The notes beneath the pieces are model-generated. The model worked only from the letters and a program-made list of their open reading frames with translations, ran no database searches and was not told the origin of the DNA. Of a stretch of 55,736 nt of DNA, positions 16,940 through 25,314 are shown one piece after another. Each line of letters starts with the position of its first letter. The first letter of the stretch is position 1. Both the position numbers and the translations under genes were made by a program. The stretch is from Mycolicibacterium hodleri (GTDB taxonomy: Bacteria; Actinomycetota; Actinomycetes; Mycobacteriales; Mycobacteriaceae): positions 1 to 55,736 of the forward strand of contig NZ_RCZG01000023.1 of the NCBI RefSeq assembly GCF_006439015.1, written 5' to 3'.

Positions 16940-17758
16940 CTAGCCTGATCGGCCTGGCGGCAGGCCGAATCTATCAGCGCGTTCGCGTTGGTACGCCTCG
17001 CGCGCTACGGCTGCGTCGGCCTGGCGCTCCGCGACGATTCGGCGACGGTGCTTGGCCTCGACAGCCACGGCATCCTCAATACTCATCATCGTGTCGGTGG
17101 GCGGTCCGCTGGTGGCGAACGGGTCGAGTGAGTCGTCTACATCCTCGGCTCCCGGCGCTGTGCGCGGCGCTGGTGGCCAAGCGTCGCCATCGGATGTCAC
17201 CGTGTGGACGCCATGCTGTTGATTGCGCAGCGGGGCGTACACGTCGAAGTCATCGACCACTTCGGCGTCGACCGGCTCGTCACTGATCACAAGGGCGGGT
17301 GTGTGTTGATCTGATCCCGTATCGGTTCCATCGGCGATCCCACGGCGGTACGCGTCACGACTGCCACCTTGCATTGGGCCGATCTGATCAATGATTTGAT
17401 CCACGGGCTTGGCCGTGACTTCGATCTCAATGCCGGGCTTGAGTCCAGCGCGGTCTAGGGCATCGCGAATTGCGTTGAGCTTGACTGCATCCGAAACTTT
17501 GTCGCCGGTTGCCATGTGAAGCAATTCCTTGGCCATCCGGTCGGCTGCATTGGCGAGTCTCACCCGCGCTGCATTACGGACGTGCTTGGCTGCGCCGCCG
17601 TGAAATTTGCAGACCGTCCCCCCGCGCAGCGCCGCATTCCTGCACTGCTGGCCGTCCTTCTTGTGCGCGGTGCATTGGCGATGCGGTACGGGTGACTTCG
17701 ACCAGTCGCGGCCTTCGACAGGTGTTTCCTTCGATGGGTCAGTCATCTTTGTCTTCAT
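16940..17758 (-). CDS. Zinc-knuckle (HGG-motif) phage protein
   Basis: The 272-residue protein has an N-terminal Cys/His cluster (Cys29, Cys39, Cys50, His53 in QCTAHKKDGQQCRN and TVCKFHGGAAKHV) followed by a helical stretch RLANAADRMAKELLHMAT and LNAIRDALDRAGL. This module recurs in actinobacteriophages and prophages, often near packaging genes; I recall it under hypothetical or small-terminase-like labels and do not assert the function. The middle is acidic and probably disordered (about 120-215), and the end is a charged helix (ERQADAAVAREAYQRERAD). It is downstream of the replication protein on the same strand. ATG at 17746 is an alternative start. Confidence 0.65.
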   Translation of the reverse strand: MKTKMTDPSKETPVEGRDWSKSPVPHRQCTAHKKDGQQCRNAALRGGTVCKFHGGAAKHVRNAARVRLANAADRMAKELLHMATGDKVSDAVKLNAIRDALDRAGLKPGIEIEVTAKPVDQIIDQIGPMQGGSRDAYRRGIADGTDTGSDQHTPALVISDEPVDAEVVDDFDVYAPLRNQQHGVHTVTSDGDAWPPAPRTAPGAEDVDDSLDPFATSGPPTDTMMSIEDAVAVEAKHRRRIVAERQADAAVAREAYQRERADRFGLPPGRSG

Positions 17759-17917
17759 CCTGATGGGCGGCGTGCTGTGTGTGGTTGTGCAAGCAAGTGT
17801 GATGGGGCGTGATGAGGCTTTTAGACGCCTCTAAACATTGACTTTCATGAGCATCGCCGAAGAACCCCATCACACTCCGTCACACTTGTCGTAGTCCTCG
17901 CTGGCCAAAAGCACTTT

Positions 17918-20410
17918 CTACCTTCGCTTCTCGACCCATGTGTCAAAGTCGTCTTCACCGTGCCTGGGCCTGACACTGAGCCACGCGTGGAATTGCTTGG
18001 GTAGCGCGGAGTCAGTGTGCCGAGGCCTGACCAGCGTCTGCCCCCTCCGCGTCGACCGAACGATCTGCTTCTCGATTCCCGCAGACTTGACCCGTTCATG
18101 AGCGGCGAAACGCGCTGCGAACGTTTGATCCGACCAGACCACGTGACCCTGGTCTTTCGTCCAGTGTTCGAACAGCGAATAAACGTCGGTTGCTGCCATG
18201 TAACAGCCAGGATCGAAGACGATCTCCTCTGATAAAAACTTGAGAATGTGATCGGCGCGACCCCGCCACTCGGCGGTGCACGCGGTCACCGACGCAGGTT
18301 CAGCGGGCAAGACCCGCCAGTTTTGGTACGAGGCCATCGCACCGTCGATCAGCCATGCCAGGATGGCCTCATGTTGTTTGTCCTGGCCGTCGCGGAGTCG
18401 TTGTCTCAGACCAGGGTCGCCCGTTTTGTCTAGGGGAGATTCGATGCCTTCACAAGGCTTGCGATAGCGGTAAGGGAAGTCGAGCGCGCGTAGTCGTCGC
18501 CACGTCCCATGGTCGGACTCGTCGACACGGGGGAAGTAGTTGGTGGTGACGAAAACAGAGTGCGTGGCGTCCCACTCCATCGAATCTTGCCCGCAGTACC
18601 GCGCCGTCAGTCGTGGGGTGCCGCAAACGATCTTGAGTCGCTTTACGTTGAGATGGCCCAGCTCGGGCAGTTCCTCCATCAGCGCCAGGCGAGTACCGCG
18701 CAGCGTCATTAGCTCCGTTGGGTGATCGCTAGGACGGGCCAGCAGCACCCGCTCCGGCAAGGTGATCGCATAATCGCTCCCCACAGCGGCCAGGAGACCG
18801 CCGACGACGGTGGATTTGCCGTTCTCGCCGTCGCCTTTGAGGAGGACCAGCACGTCGTCAGGTGTGGTGTAGCCAGTCAGTCCTTGGCCCAATCTGGCGC
18901 CTAGCCAAGTCCGTGCGTCTTCGGGAACTGCTTCGAGTGCACTGTCCCAGTCGGGATGGGTCGCGCCAGGTCGATACTCGGTCGGGCACAGTTTGGTGAG
19001 CATCAGAGCGGGATCGTGATCCCGCAAGGTTGCGGTGCGCAGATCGATGACGCCGTTGGCGCAGTTGAGCAGATCGGGGTGAGCGTCCCAGCGCTCATCG
19101 GCTACCGACAGGTACCCCTTGGCGAGCCGAACAATCGCGGCAATCTTGTTGGCGCTCAATAGCTTTGTAGTGGCGTTCAAGCGATCAGCTGTAATTGTGC
19201 CGTTCTGAAAGAGATTGGTCTCCTCCCGGTGAAAGGCCAGCACGCCCAGGCGCACGGCTTCTGTCACCAACGGCTCACCCACGCTGCACCAGCGCTTACC
19301 CGCCCAATGCATCCACCCAAACGGCCCCGAGTGACAGAACGTCGACAGATAGCGACTGGCAACGTATTCGCTGATCTTGGCGTCATATAGTTCGGGCCGA
19401 TTAGCCGTAATCTGTTGTGGTGCAGTCATCTTCTTTAGATTCTTGAGGAAAAGCTTGAACGTGTCAGGGTCGGGGAAAAACGGCTTGCACGCGACTCCCT
19501 TGGTTGCCGAAGCCAGCGTGTTAGCGATTTCATGACTCGGCAGACCGGCCTTTCGCGCAGCGTCGGTCAATGCCGCCTTCATGTCGGTGTCCCAATCACT
19601 TTGCTTGACAGCGTCTTTCGCAGCTCCGAAGAGCGTGTTGTTGCGCTTGCCATTGGGAGCTTTCGCTACGCGAGCGATCAGTCGACCACGGGAGAACGGT
19701 TCACCGTCGCGACGTTCCTCCGACTGCGATGTGAGCGCGTGCCCGGTGCTTGTGCCCTCGCCATTTGCGTTAGGTTCGGCGATATTGTGGGCGTCGAGCA
19801 CCCCTTGCACGTCGGTCACGGTGATGGGTTGACCGCCGCAAGATCGCGCGAAGGTCTTCACCCGGTCATCGGGTTCCTTGCAGTTGAGCGTTCCCGGTAC
19901 CCGCATGACTCGGTCGAGGTGGTAGACACCGTCCACTTTGGCCCCGTGGTCTCCGGCGATCTTGGCGACCAGGTTGCCCCACCCCCGTATCAGGGCCATG
20001 GCCTGTTCAGAACCGAACTCTTCGCCAGGGTCGTCGCTCAACCGCCAGTAGGGCTGCCAGCCATGACCGGAGAACACGACGGCGGTCGGCGCTGTCCCGA
20101 GTACGTCCGATAGCGCGTCGATGATCACGCGGGCGGTCGCGTCGTCGTGGCACTTGCCTATGCCGACGTCTAGATCAGCCCACAGCGCCACCAGATCCGC
20201 AACTTGGGCCTCGGTACCCTTATGGCCCGGGAGTACGTCAGCACGCAGGCTGTTGACGCCAAACCACACATCAGCATCCACTTGTAGGTGGCCGGCGTGG
20301 GCGACGGCGGCTGCAATGCCCTTCAAGCTCGTCGCGATGAATTTGCCGCCGACCGGCTGGTGGCAGACGACGACGCGGTCAGTCTCGGCGTGTCCGACCA
20401 GCGCCAACAA
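17918..20410 (-). CDS. PrimPol-SF3 helicase replication protein (D5/P4-like primase-helicase)
   Basis: The protein of about 830 residues joins two enzymes. Residues 1-210 form an archaeo-eukaryotic-type primase: catalytic Asp79 and Asp81 in LWADLDV, SGHGWQPYWRL near 114-124, and LDRVMRVPGTLNCK near 165-178. Residues about 430-650 form a D5_N/SF3 helicase: Walker A GDGENGKST at 526-534, acidic Walker B LALMEE near 575-580, sensor Asn624 (VTTNYFPR) and an arginine pair near 638. It should prime and unwind DNA to copy the excised element. The start is unclear: TTG 20410 has no ribosome site, while an ATG at 20478 with a strong GAGGAAG site is out of frame. Confidence 0.88.
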   Translation of the reverse strand: MLALVGHAETDRVVVCHQPVGGKFIATSLKGIAAAVAHAGHLQVDADVWFGVNSLRADVLPGHKGTEAQVADLVALWADLDVGIGKCHDDATARVIIDALSDVLGTAPTAVVFSGHGWQPYWRLSDDPGEEFGSEQAMALIRGWGNLVAKIAGDHGAKVDGVYHLDRVMRVPGTLNCKEPDDRVKTFARSCGGQPITVTDVQGVLDAHNIAEPNANGEGTSTGHALTSQSEERRDGEPFSRGRLIARVAKAPNGKRNNTLFGAAKDAVKQSDWDTDMKAALTDAARKAGLPSHEIANTLASATKGVACKPFFPDPDTFKLFLKNLKKMTAPQQITANRPELYDAKISEYVASRYLSTFCHSGPFGWMHWAGKRWCSVGEPLVTEAVRLGVLAFHREETNLFQNGTITADRLNATTKLLSANKIAAIVRLAKGYLSVADERWDAHPDLLNCANGVIDLRTATLRDHDPALMLTKLCPTEYRPGATHPDWDSALEAVPEDARTWLGARLGQGLTGYTTPDDVLVLLKGDGENGKSTVVGGLLAAVGSDYAITLPERVLLARPSDHPTELMTLRGTRLALMEELPELGHLNVKRLKIVCGTPRLTARYCGQDSMEWDATHSVFVTTNYFPRVDESDHGTWRRLRALDFPYRYRKPCEGIESPLDKTGDPGLRQRLRDGQDKQHEAILAWLIDGAMASYQNWRVLPAEPASVTACTAEWRGRADHILKFLSEEIVFDPGCYMAATDVYSLFEHWTKDQGHVVWSDQTFAARFAAHERVKSAGIEKQIVRSTRRGQTLVRPRHTDSALPKQFHAWLSVRPRHGEDDFDTWVEKRR

Positions 20411-20547
20411 TGCGCCGAAGTCAATGCAGTCAGGTGTGTGTAGCCACTAGTGTCGTACCACTGGGGTATGCTAATCATCGTCGATCTTCCTCGTCAGTCG
20501 GTCGTCGTATGTGTCCTAATGGCTTAGGACTTCGTTTCTGTGGAATT

Positions 20548-20575
20548 CCCGCCCGCACACCACGGGCGGGTTTTT
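20548..20575 (+). terminator. Intrinsic terminator 1 (plus strand)
   Basis: CCCGCCCG and CGGGCGGG form an 8-bp GC stem with a 7-base loop, followed at once by TTTTT. The T-run shows that it acts on plus-strand transcription. Confidence 0.8.
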
Positions 20576-20594
20576 CATGTGTAGGTCACACTAC

Positions 20595-20620
20595 CCCGGT
20601 ACCCCTCAGTACCGGGTTTT
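20595..20620 (+). terminator. Intrinsic terminator 2 (plus strand)
   Basis: CCCGGTAC and GTACCGGG form a perfect 8-bp stem with a 6-base loop, followed by TTTT, only 19 bases after the first terminator. Confidence 0.75.
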
Positions 20621-20679
20621 GCCCCGCTGAAATCTGCTGCCTAACAGCGTGTTTCAGTCCCAGGGAGATGCTGTGCAAT

Positions 20680-21561
20680 TCACCAGTAATTCCCTACGGA
20701 TTCCCACGGTTCGTCAATGCCGCAGTTGCGCAATTGAATTCCATACTTCGCAGCGAATGCAAGCGCGTGACCGTAGCATAGTTTTAACACCACGATTTCA
20801 TTCGAAAACGCCACCGGCAGCAGTATGCCGACTGATACCGGCTCGCGTTTACCGTTGTAGTCGTTGCACTTCCGTTGTGTCGCTGCATCTTCTGCCATTT
20901 GCGCGATGCAATCGAGCTTGAACCGTGGTGGGAAGTGAGGTGCCAGTGACTTCACGAACGGTTCCTCAGCGGCGTCACAGTGGACGTCGCCGCCAATCTC
21001 TCTGACAACGTCAACGAAGCTGATGATGTCATCGAGGATGCATCGCACGTTCGGGCGGCTCGTTGCATGGACGAGGACGTGAGTCAACAAATTCTGATGC
21101 CAGGCGTTGATCGTTGTGCCGGTGGGCTTCTCACCATTCGGGCCAACCATGTGGTTCGTCATCGAACGCGTTCGTGCATCGAGAGCGAGCTTCTGCAACT
21201 CCTGAGAGAACGACAAGCAGTGGTGCAGCGCTTCGATCAACCCACCCGCATTGACGAGGTACGCCTCCGCAGTGGCCTCGGCAGACCGTTCGGCGTGGGC
21301 GATCTTGGCTGCCAACGCCACCGTCTCGGCGTCGGGCCGGTTGGCCCTGATCGCTTCGACATCTGCTAAAGCCGCCATGCCGCGGGGCATTTCATCGAGC
21401 CGATGACGCGCTACCTCGGCCCGGTCGGATTGCTGGCGCTGCTCCCGGTCAATCTCCGAGCACCGGCGTTGATTGGCTTTACCCTGACGCTCTAGGTCAG
21501 CTGGCTCCATCCGAACAATTGGCGAAATCGAGACGCTCTTCTGTGGTTTGCCTCTGCGCAT
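20680..21561 (-). CDS. Hypothetical element protein
   Basis: A 293-residue protein from ATG 21561, behind a strong AAAGGGAAG ribosome site. The N-terminal third is highly charged and helical (LERQGKANQRRCSEIDREQR, then EVARHRLDEMPRG), probably coiled coil. The rest is mixed (LIEALHHCLSFSQELQKLAL, NAWHQNLLTHVLVHATSRP, ILDDIISFVDVVREIGGDVH), with no membrane helix and no motif I recognise. It overlaps the gene before it by 70 bases and lies in the leftward operon starting with the excisionase-like gene. A role in replication control or helper interference is only a guess from position. Confidence 0.65.
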   Translation of the reverse strand: MRRGKPQKSVSISPIVRMEPADLERQGKANQRRCSEIDREQRQQSDRAEVARHRLDEMPRGMAALADVEAIRANRPDAETVALAAKIAHAERSAEATAEAYLVNAGGLIEALHHCLSFSQELQKLALDARTRSMTNHMVGPNGEKPTGTTINAWHQNLLTHVLVHATSRPNVRCILDDIISFVDVVREIGGDVHCDAAEEPFVKSLAPHFPPRFKLDCIAQMAEDAATQRKCNDYNGKREPVSVGILLPVAFSNEIVVLKLCYGHALAFAAKYGIQLRNCGIDEPWESVGNYW

Positions 21562-21767
21562 CGCGGTACTTCCCTTTCGAGTGGTTCGTTTAGGTGGTTG
21601 AGGATTGTCTTTGCGAACATGCGTGCCGCTTCATCGGTGAGGCCAGGCATGGCACGTAACGCAGCGCAGACGCGTTCGACACGTTCGGCCTCGGCCTGTT
21701 GAATCTCATCGTGTGCCCGCCGTGCGATTCGCACGGGATCGCCCTGGAAGTGATCGACGGCGCTCAT
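21492..21767 (-). CDS. Small hypothetical protein in the excisionase operon
   Basis: A 91-residue protein whose ATG (21767) overlaps the stop of the HTH gene by ATGA. Residues 1-60 are helical and charged (RIARRAHDEIQQAEAERVER, ALRAMPGLTDEAARMFAKTI). The last 25-30 residues lie over the start of the next gene and look like read-through of a less constrained frame, so the original stop may have been nearer 21560. No known domain is recognised. Confidence 0.55.
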   Translation of the reverse strand: MSAVDHFQGDPVRIARRAHDEIQQAEAERVERVCAALRAMPGLTDEAARMFAKTILNHLNEPLEREVPRCAEANHRRASRFRQLFGWSQLT

Positions 21768-21997
21768 CGGTTGTCTACGCGACGCGCGAACTGCTCGACT
21801 TCACGGGGGTCGAACTTGAGCAACTTTGGGCCTACGCGTCGGCAAGGAATCAATCCGTCAGCGACGTAGCTACGCAACGCGCTGGGGGATACGCCAAGGC
21901 GCTTTGCCGCTTCGATGGTGGAGATCAAGCAAGCGGGTGAATCAACGCGTGTTGGCCGGTGTGATTGTGTGGGGCTGGGCACTCGAAAGCGAGACAA
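21764..21997 (-). CDS. Excisionase-like helix-turn-helix protein
   Basis: The 77-residue protein has a MerR/excisionase-type winged helix: ISTIEAAKRLGVSPSALRSY, then VADGLIPCRRVGPKLLKFDP and a final EVEQFARR. Such proteins act as recombination directionality factors (Xis) or as small regulators at integrated elements. TTG 21997 is the annotated start; GTG a few codons in is possible, and the first 25 residues are not conserved-looking. It is the first gene of the leftward operon and lies opposite the capsid gene across a roughly 230-base control region, a typical place for an AlpA/Xis-type switch protein. Confidence 0.8.
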   Translation of the reverse strand: MSRFRVPSPTQSHRPTRVDSPACLISTIEAAKRLGVSPSALRSYVADGLIPCRRVGPKLLKFDPREVEQFARRVDNR

Positions 21998-22183
21998 GGG
22001 GGCACACCTTCCGCTAAGTCGATGGATATTGATGTTTCCTGTGTGCCAACCGGTTTCGCGCGGGCGGCTTCCCTGTTTCTGATGTCAGATTACCACGGTT
22101 GGCGCTGATGGGCCACTACCTCGACCTGGGCGCGTTGTGCGTACATGTGTTGGTAGACAACGCATTCGGAGTGAAAATGCGCG

Positions 22184-22189
22184 TAAGAT
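22184..22189 (+). promoter_or_regulatory. Possible -10 element for the capsid gene
   Basis: TAAGAT matches the mycobacterial SigA -10 pattern and would start a transcript about 30 bases before the capsid ATG. No convincing -35 is seen at the right distance. Confidence 0.35.
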
Positions 22190-22226
22190 CGATGACAAAA
22201 GATCCACAGGAATCGAGGCGCTTTGT

Positions 22227-23459
22227 ATGACCGTGGTACCGACACAGATCGTAGGCGCGCGGGATGCGGCGTTGGCGGCCTGGCCGATCTATGGCGGGAC
22301 GACGCCGAACGGAAACTACGGCATCAACGTCGAGGGTGACGTTCTGGTCAATCAGACCTCCGATGGCACTTCGCTTAATGATTTGTGGTCGGAACTGCTC
22401 ACCCTGTTTGACATCGAGAACAACGAACGCACGGCAATCGTGAATCTGATCTCTTACTGGCACACGGAAACCGCCTCCATCGTGCCGCAGTCGATCAGTG
22501 CTCCCGACTTCGAGGAAGCATCCGAACTCGGCATCCCGAAAGGCGCCAACTCTCCGGCCAACGCGTTGCGGTTGGGCTTTACGTTTCGTGACTTTGATCT
22601 GGCGAACCGGTTCAGCTGGAAGTTCCTGCGATCGGCGTCGGCTGAACAGGTTCGCGCCGTCATTGACTCCATCGTCTACGCAGACCGCAAGCGCGTCACC
22701 GGCACGATCCTGCATCGGCTGTTCAATCCCAACCCCGAGCGCAACGAGTGGGGCCACACCTGCTACGGGCTATGGAACGGCACCGATGGCCTTGCGCCAC
22801 TGCCGCACCTAGGCCGCGAATTTGATGCATCCGAGACGCATTACCACGCAACCGAGACCACGCGGCTGGACTCGCTCGACGTGGAGATGGCGTTTCAACA
22901 GATCACCCGCAAGGGTTACGGGACCAAGGAGTCCAGCTCGCAGCTGTTGATTCTGGCCAACCCCGATCAGGCCGACGACATCCAGGGATGGCGTGCCGGT
23001 AAGGCCTCGCGACCCGCTGAGACTGGCGAGGACGCCGAAGACGTTCCGGTGTCGAAATTTGACTTCATTCCTTCCATCGATGCACCGCCGTATCTTCAAG
23101 AGGAGAACATCATCGGCCAGCCCGCCCCGGCGAAGTTCGGCGGTCTGCCGGTACTCGGTTCCTACGGCCCGGCGTACTTGATCCAAAGCAACTTCGTGCC
23201 AGCCGATTACGTCGCCATCGTTGCGACGAATGGTCCGAGCAGCCTTATGAATGCGATCGGCGTGCGTCAGCATGAGAACGCCGCATATCAGGGTCTGCGG
23301 CAGATATCGGGGCGTGGGCCGTATCCGATCGTAGAGAGCTTCAGCCAACGATCGTTCGGCGTCGGGACCCGGCATCGATCGGCGGCGGTATGCCTCCAAG
23401 TGGTCGACAGCTCCAACTACACCGCGCCGCCCAAGGGCGCATTCGGCCTGACAAGCTAG
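22227..23459 (+). CDS. HK97-type major capsid protein
   Basis: From ATG 22227 the protein has 410 residues. Its body and end match actinophage capsid proteins: LNDLWSELLTLFDIENNERT, NALRLGFTFRDFDLANRFSW, a C-terminal MNAIGVRQHENAAYQGLR, then PIVESFSQRSFGVGTRHRSA and a final AAVCLQVV strand. These form the P-domain and the C-terminal strands of the HK97 fold. No prohead protease or separate scaffold gene follows. The 30-residue upstream extension to 22137 lacks family resemblance and is rejected. Encoding its own capsid protein without portal or large terminase suggests the element builds a shell but borrows packaging and tails from a helper. Confidence 0.78.
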   Translation: MTVVPTQIVGARDAALAAWPIYGGTTPNGNYGINVEGDVLVNQTSDGTSLNDLWSELLTLFDIENNERTAIVNLISYWHTETASIVPQSISAPDFEEASELGIPKGANSPANALRLGFTFRDFDLANRFSWKFLRSASAEQVRAVIDSIVYADRKRVTGTILHRLFNPNPERNEWGHTCYGLWNGTDGLAPLPHLGREFDASETHYHATETTRLDSLDVEMAFQQITRKGYGTKESSSQLLILANPDQADDIQGWRAGKASRPAETGEDAEDVPVSKFDFIPSIDAPPYLQEENIIGQPAPAKFGGLPVLGSYGPAYLIQSNFVPADYVAIVATNGPSSLMNAIGVRQHENAAYQGLRQISGRGPYPIVESFSQRSFGVGTRHRSAAVCLQVVDSSNYTAPPKGAFGLTS

Positions 23460-23460
23460 C

Positions 23461-23704
23461 GGTGGACATTCGTGACGCCGGGCGGTGTCCCGGCAGCGGC
23501 ACCACCAACCGGCTTGCTGTGCCCGATCTGCTGGCCCTGGACCTCGGCTCGTTGGGGGAGACGGAACGGGAGATGCGTCGTAGTCACGCCAGCGAATTCA
23601 GCGCCGGTCGCGGCAGCGAACCGAGTACTTACACAGGCCGCACACCGCCGGTCGAACCGAGAGCGAGACTCGCCCGCGGTGTCGGGCGTCGACCCGTCAT
23701 CTGA
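23461..23704 (+). pseudogene. Possible zinc-ribbon phage gene, frameshifted
   Basis: A frame from GTG 23461 reads VDIRDAGRCPGSGTT. The neighbouring frame reads PPTGLLCPICWPWTSARW, then VVVTPANSA. Together they give the CPGSG...CPIC pattern of small zinc-ribbon proteins common in actinophages. The two cysteine pairs are in different frames, so a one-base change near 23510 may have broken the gene. Neither single frame gives a convincing protein. Confidence 0.3.
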
Positions 23705-23720
23705 CGAAAAGAGGTATCCG

Positions 23721-23984
23721 ATGGGCAGGCGTAGTTACAAGCGCGATGCCAGGGGCCGGTTCGCCTCCACAGGCCGATCCCGAACGAAACGCGTGAGCAA
23801 GCGCATCAATCGGAAGCGTCCGCGTTACGTACGCGGTTCAGCGGGGAGCACCGTGCGCGTCGGTCGGGTCGGCCCTGGCGGCGAGTACGCGGGCGTCCAC
23901 GTCGGAGCGAAGCTGCGCACCCGCAAGAGCGCCGAGTACTACGTCGGAATTTCAGCCGGCAAACGAATGACGTCGATGTATTGA
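23721..23984 (+). CDS. Small, very basic phage structural-type protein
   Basis: The 87-residue product starts at ATG 23721 behind an AAAGAGGT ribosome site. It begins MGRRSYKRDARGRFASTGRS, a motif (RDxxGRFA) seen at the start of several phage head-associated proteins, and is extremely rich in Arg and Lys, with Gly-Val repeats (VGRVGPGGEYAGVHVGAKL) later. It would bind DNA or the acidic inner face of a shell. It follows the capsid gene, so a head or DNA-condensing role is the best inference. A longer in-frame start at 23472 is rejected because its reading overlaps the suspected zinc-ribbon gene and lacks a ribosome site. Confidence 0.65.
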   Translation: MGRRSYKRDARGRFASTGRSRTKRVSKRINRKRPRYVRGSAGSTVRVGRVGPGGEYAGVHVGAKLRTRKSAEYYVGISAGKRMTSMY

Positions 23985-24018
23985 GCTAGCCCGCGCGGCT
24001 TCCATGATGAATCGCCGA

Positions 24019-24047
24019 TTGGGTTCAACGACGTCGGTACCGATAAG
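24019..24047 (+). promoter_or_regulatory. Possible promoter of the coiled-coil/T5orf172 cassette
   Basis: TTGGGT (24019-24024), 17 bases, GATAAG (24042-24047). Transcription would start a few bases before the GTG at 24061, giving a nearly leaderless mRNA, common in mycobacteria and consistent with the missing ribosome site there. Confidence 0.4.
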
Positions 24048-24060
24048 TAGCATCTGATGC

Positions 24061-25314
24061 GTGGGGAGACGACGGGGATTCTTTGCCGAGCTGCAGCACC
24101 AACAACGCGTACGGGAACAGCAACTGCGCCGCGAGCAAGTTGTCGCAGTTCAAGCGCACAATCGCGCGGTTCGCGAGGAAGCGCGGCTTCGACGCGAGTA
24201 TGAGCGCGAACTAGCGGCGGCCCAACGTATGCATGCGAGATCGACAGCCGAGTCGATCCGTGCCCATAAGGCGTTGCAAGTTGCCACGGCGCAGATGAAG
24301 ACAGCAGACGCCGTGCAGACGCTTGATGAGATTGACTCGATTCTGAGCGCCACGTTGGACGTTGACGACTACGTGGACGTCGATTCGCTCAAGCAGTCGG
24401 CGCAGCATCCACCATTTTCGCGCGCCGACCTTGAAACCCCACTTCCCAAGCCCAAACTTCACCAAGTGCCAGCTGAGCCGCAGTTCAACGCACCACCTCC
24501 CCCGACTGGGCTGTCGAAAGTCTTCGGCAAGCAGAAGCACGCTCAAGAGACCGCAGCGGCGCAGGCTCAGTGGTCCGCACAACACCAGAAGTGGCAAGAC
24601 CATGTGCACCGCGAACTGCCGCTTACGAACGCCAAACTTCTTGAGCAGCACGCGGCGGCAGACGCAAAGCGGGCGAAAGACCTGCAGGCAGCACGGGCTG
24701 TCTACCAAACTGAGTGCGCTGAGCGTGAACGCATCGTTGCCGAGACGAACGAAAGGCTCGATGCGTTCCAGAAGTCGCTTGCGGCGAGTGATCCCGATGC
24801 GATCGTCGAATACATTGGGATGGTCCTGGGTAATTCGGCCTACCCCGCGGCATTCCAAGTTGACTACGAGTACGAATTTGAGGCGGAGCTAGGCGAGCTC
24901 ATCGTGACGGTCGTTGTCCCACCGCCGTCGGCTATGCCCACCGTGAAGTCCTACAGGTACGTGGCGAAGTCCGATGAGATCACGGAGACCGTCTGCAGTC
25001 AAAAGGATCAAAGAGATCGATACAACGGAGCCGTCGCCGCCGTTGCCATCCGGACACTCCATGAGGTGTTCGAGAGCGACCGAGATGAACGGATTCAGAC
25101 CGTCTCGCTTGTGGTTCAGACTGAGACAGCCAACCCAGCAACAGGGTTGAACGACGTCTTCCCCTTTGTCGCAGCTGCTGCTGACCGCAAAGAGTTCCTG
25201 CGTTATGACCTTCGGAACGTCGATCCAGCAGAGACTCTCGCTCACATGCGGTCAAGCGTCTCGAAGAACGCGCACGGGCTGAAACCGATCAGTACCGCGA
25301 GCGGAATCCGATGA
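24061..25314 (+). CDS. Coiled-coil protein of an actinobacterial restriction-associated family
   Basis: The 417-residue protein starts at GTG 24061 with GRRRGFFAELQHQQRVREQQ, followed by a long charged coiled coil (about 8-90), a proline-rich linker (130-165), a second coiled coil (170-250) and a compact C-terminal domain (about 258-400) with VEYIGMVLGNSAYP, ELIVTVVVPPPSAMPTVKSY, ITETVCSQKDQRDRYNGAVA and LRTLHEVF-like segments. I recall this family in Streptomyces and mycobacteria, sometimes fused to restriction-endonuclease domains; the function is unknown. Its stop overlaps the start of the T5orf172 gene by four bases, so the two products probably act together. It has no membrane segment. 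Confidence 0.65.
   Translation: MGRRRGFFAELQHQQRVREQQLRREQVVAVQAHNRAVREEARLRREYERELAAAQRMHARSTAESIRAHKALQVATAQMKTADAVQTLDEIDSILSATLDVDDYVDVDSLKQSAQHPPFSRADLETPLPKPKLHQVPAEPQFNAPPPPTGLSKVFGKQKHAQETAAAQAQWSAQHQKWQDHVHRELPLTNAKLLEQHAAADAKRAKDLQAARAVYQTECAERERIVAETNERLDAFQKSLAASDPDAIVEYIGMVLGNSAYPAAFQVDYEYEFEAELGELIVTVVVPPPSAMPTVKSYRYVAKSDEITETVCSQKDQRDRYNGAVAAVAIRTLHEVFESDRDERIQTVSLVVQTETANPATGLNDVFPFVAAAADRKEFLRYDLRNVDPAETLAHMRSSVSKNAHGLKPISTASGIR

Larger units (their letters stand above)
20479..20620 (+). ncRNA. Candidate small RNA ending in two tandem terminators
   Basis: The plus strand between the replication gene and its upstream neighbour holds a hairpin at 20513-20530 (GTCCTAA, loop TGGC, TTAGGAC) and then two intrinsic terminators. 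No plus-strand gene precedes them, since everything from 16.9 to 20.4 kb is on the minus strand. A -10-like TATGCT lies at 20467-20472 but I see no good -35. A transcript of roughly 100-140 bases antisense to the leader of the replication gene is the simplest reading. Confidence 0.3.
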
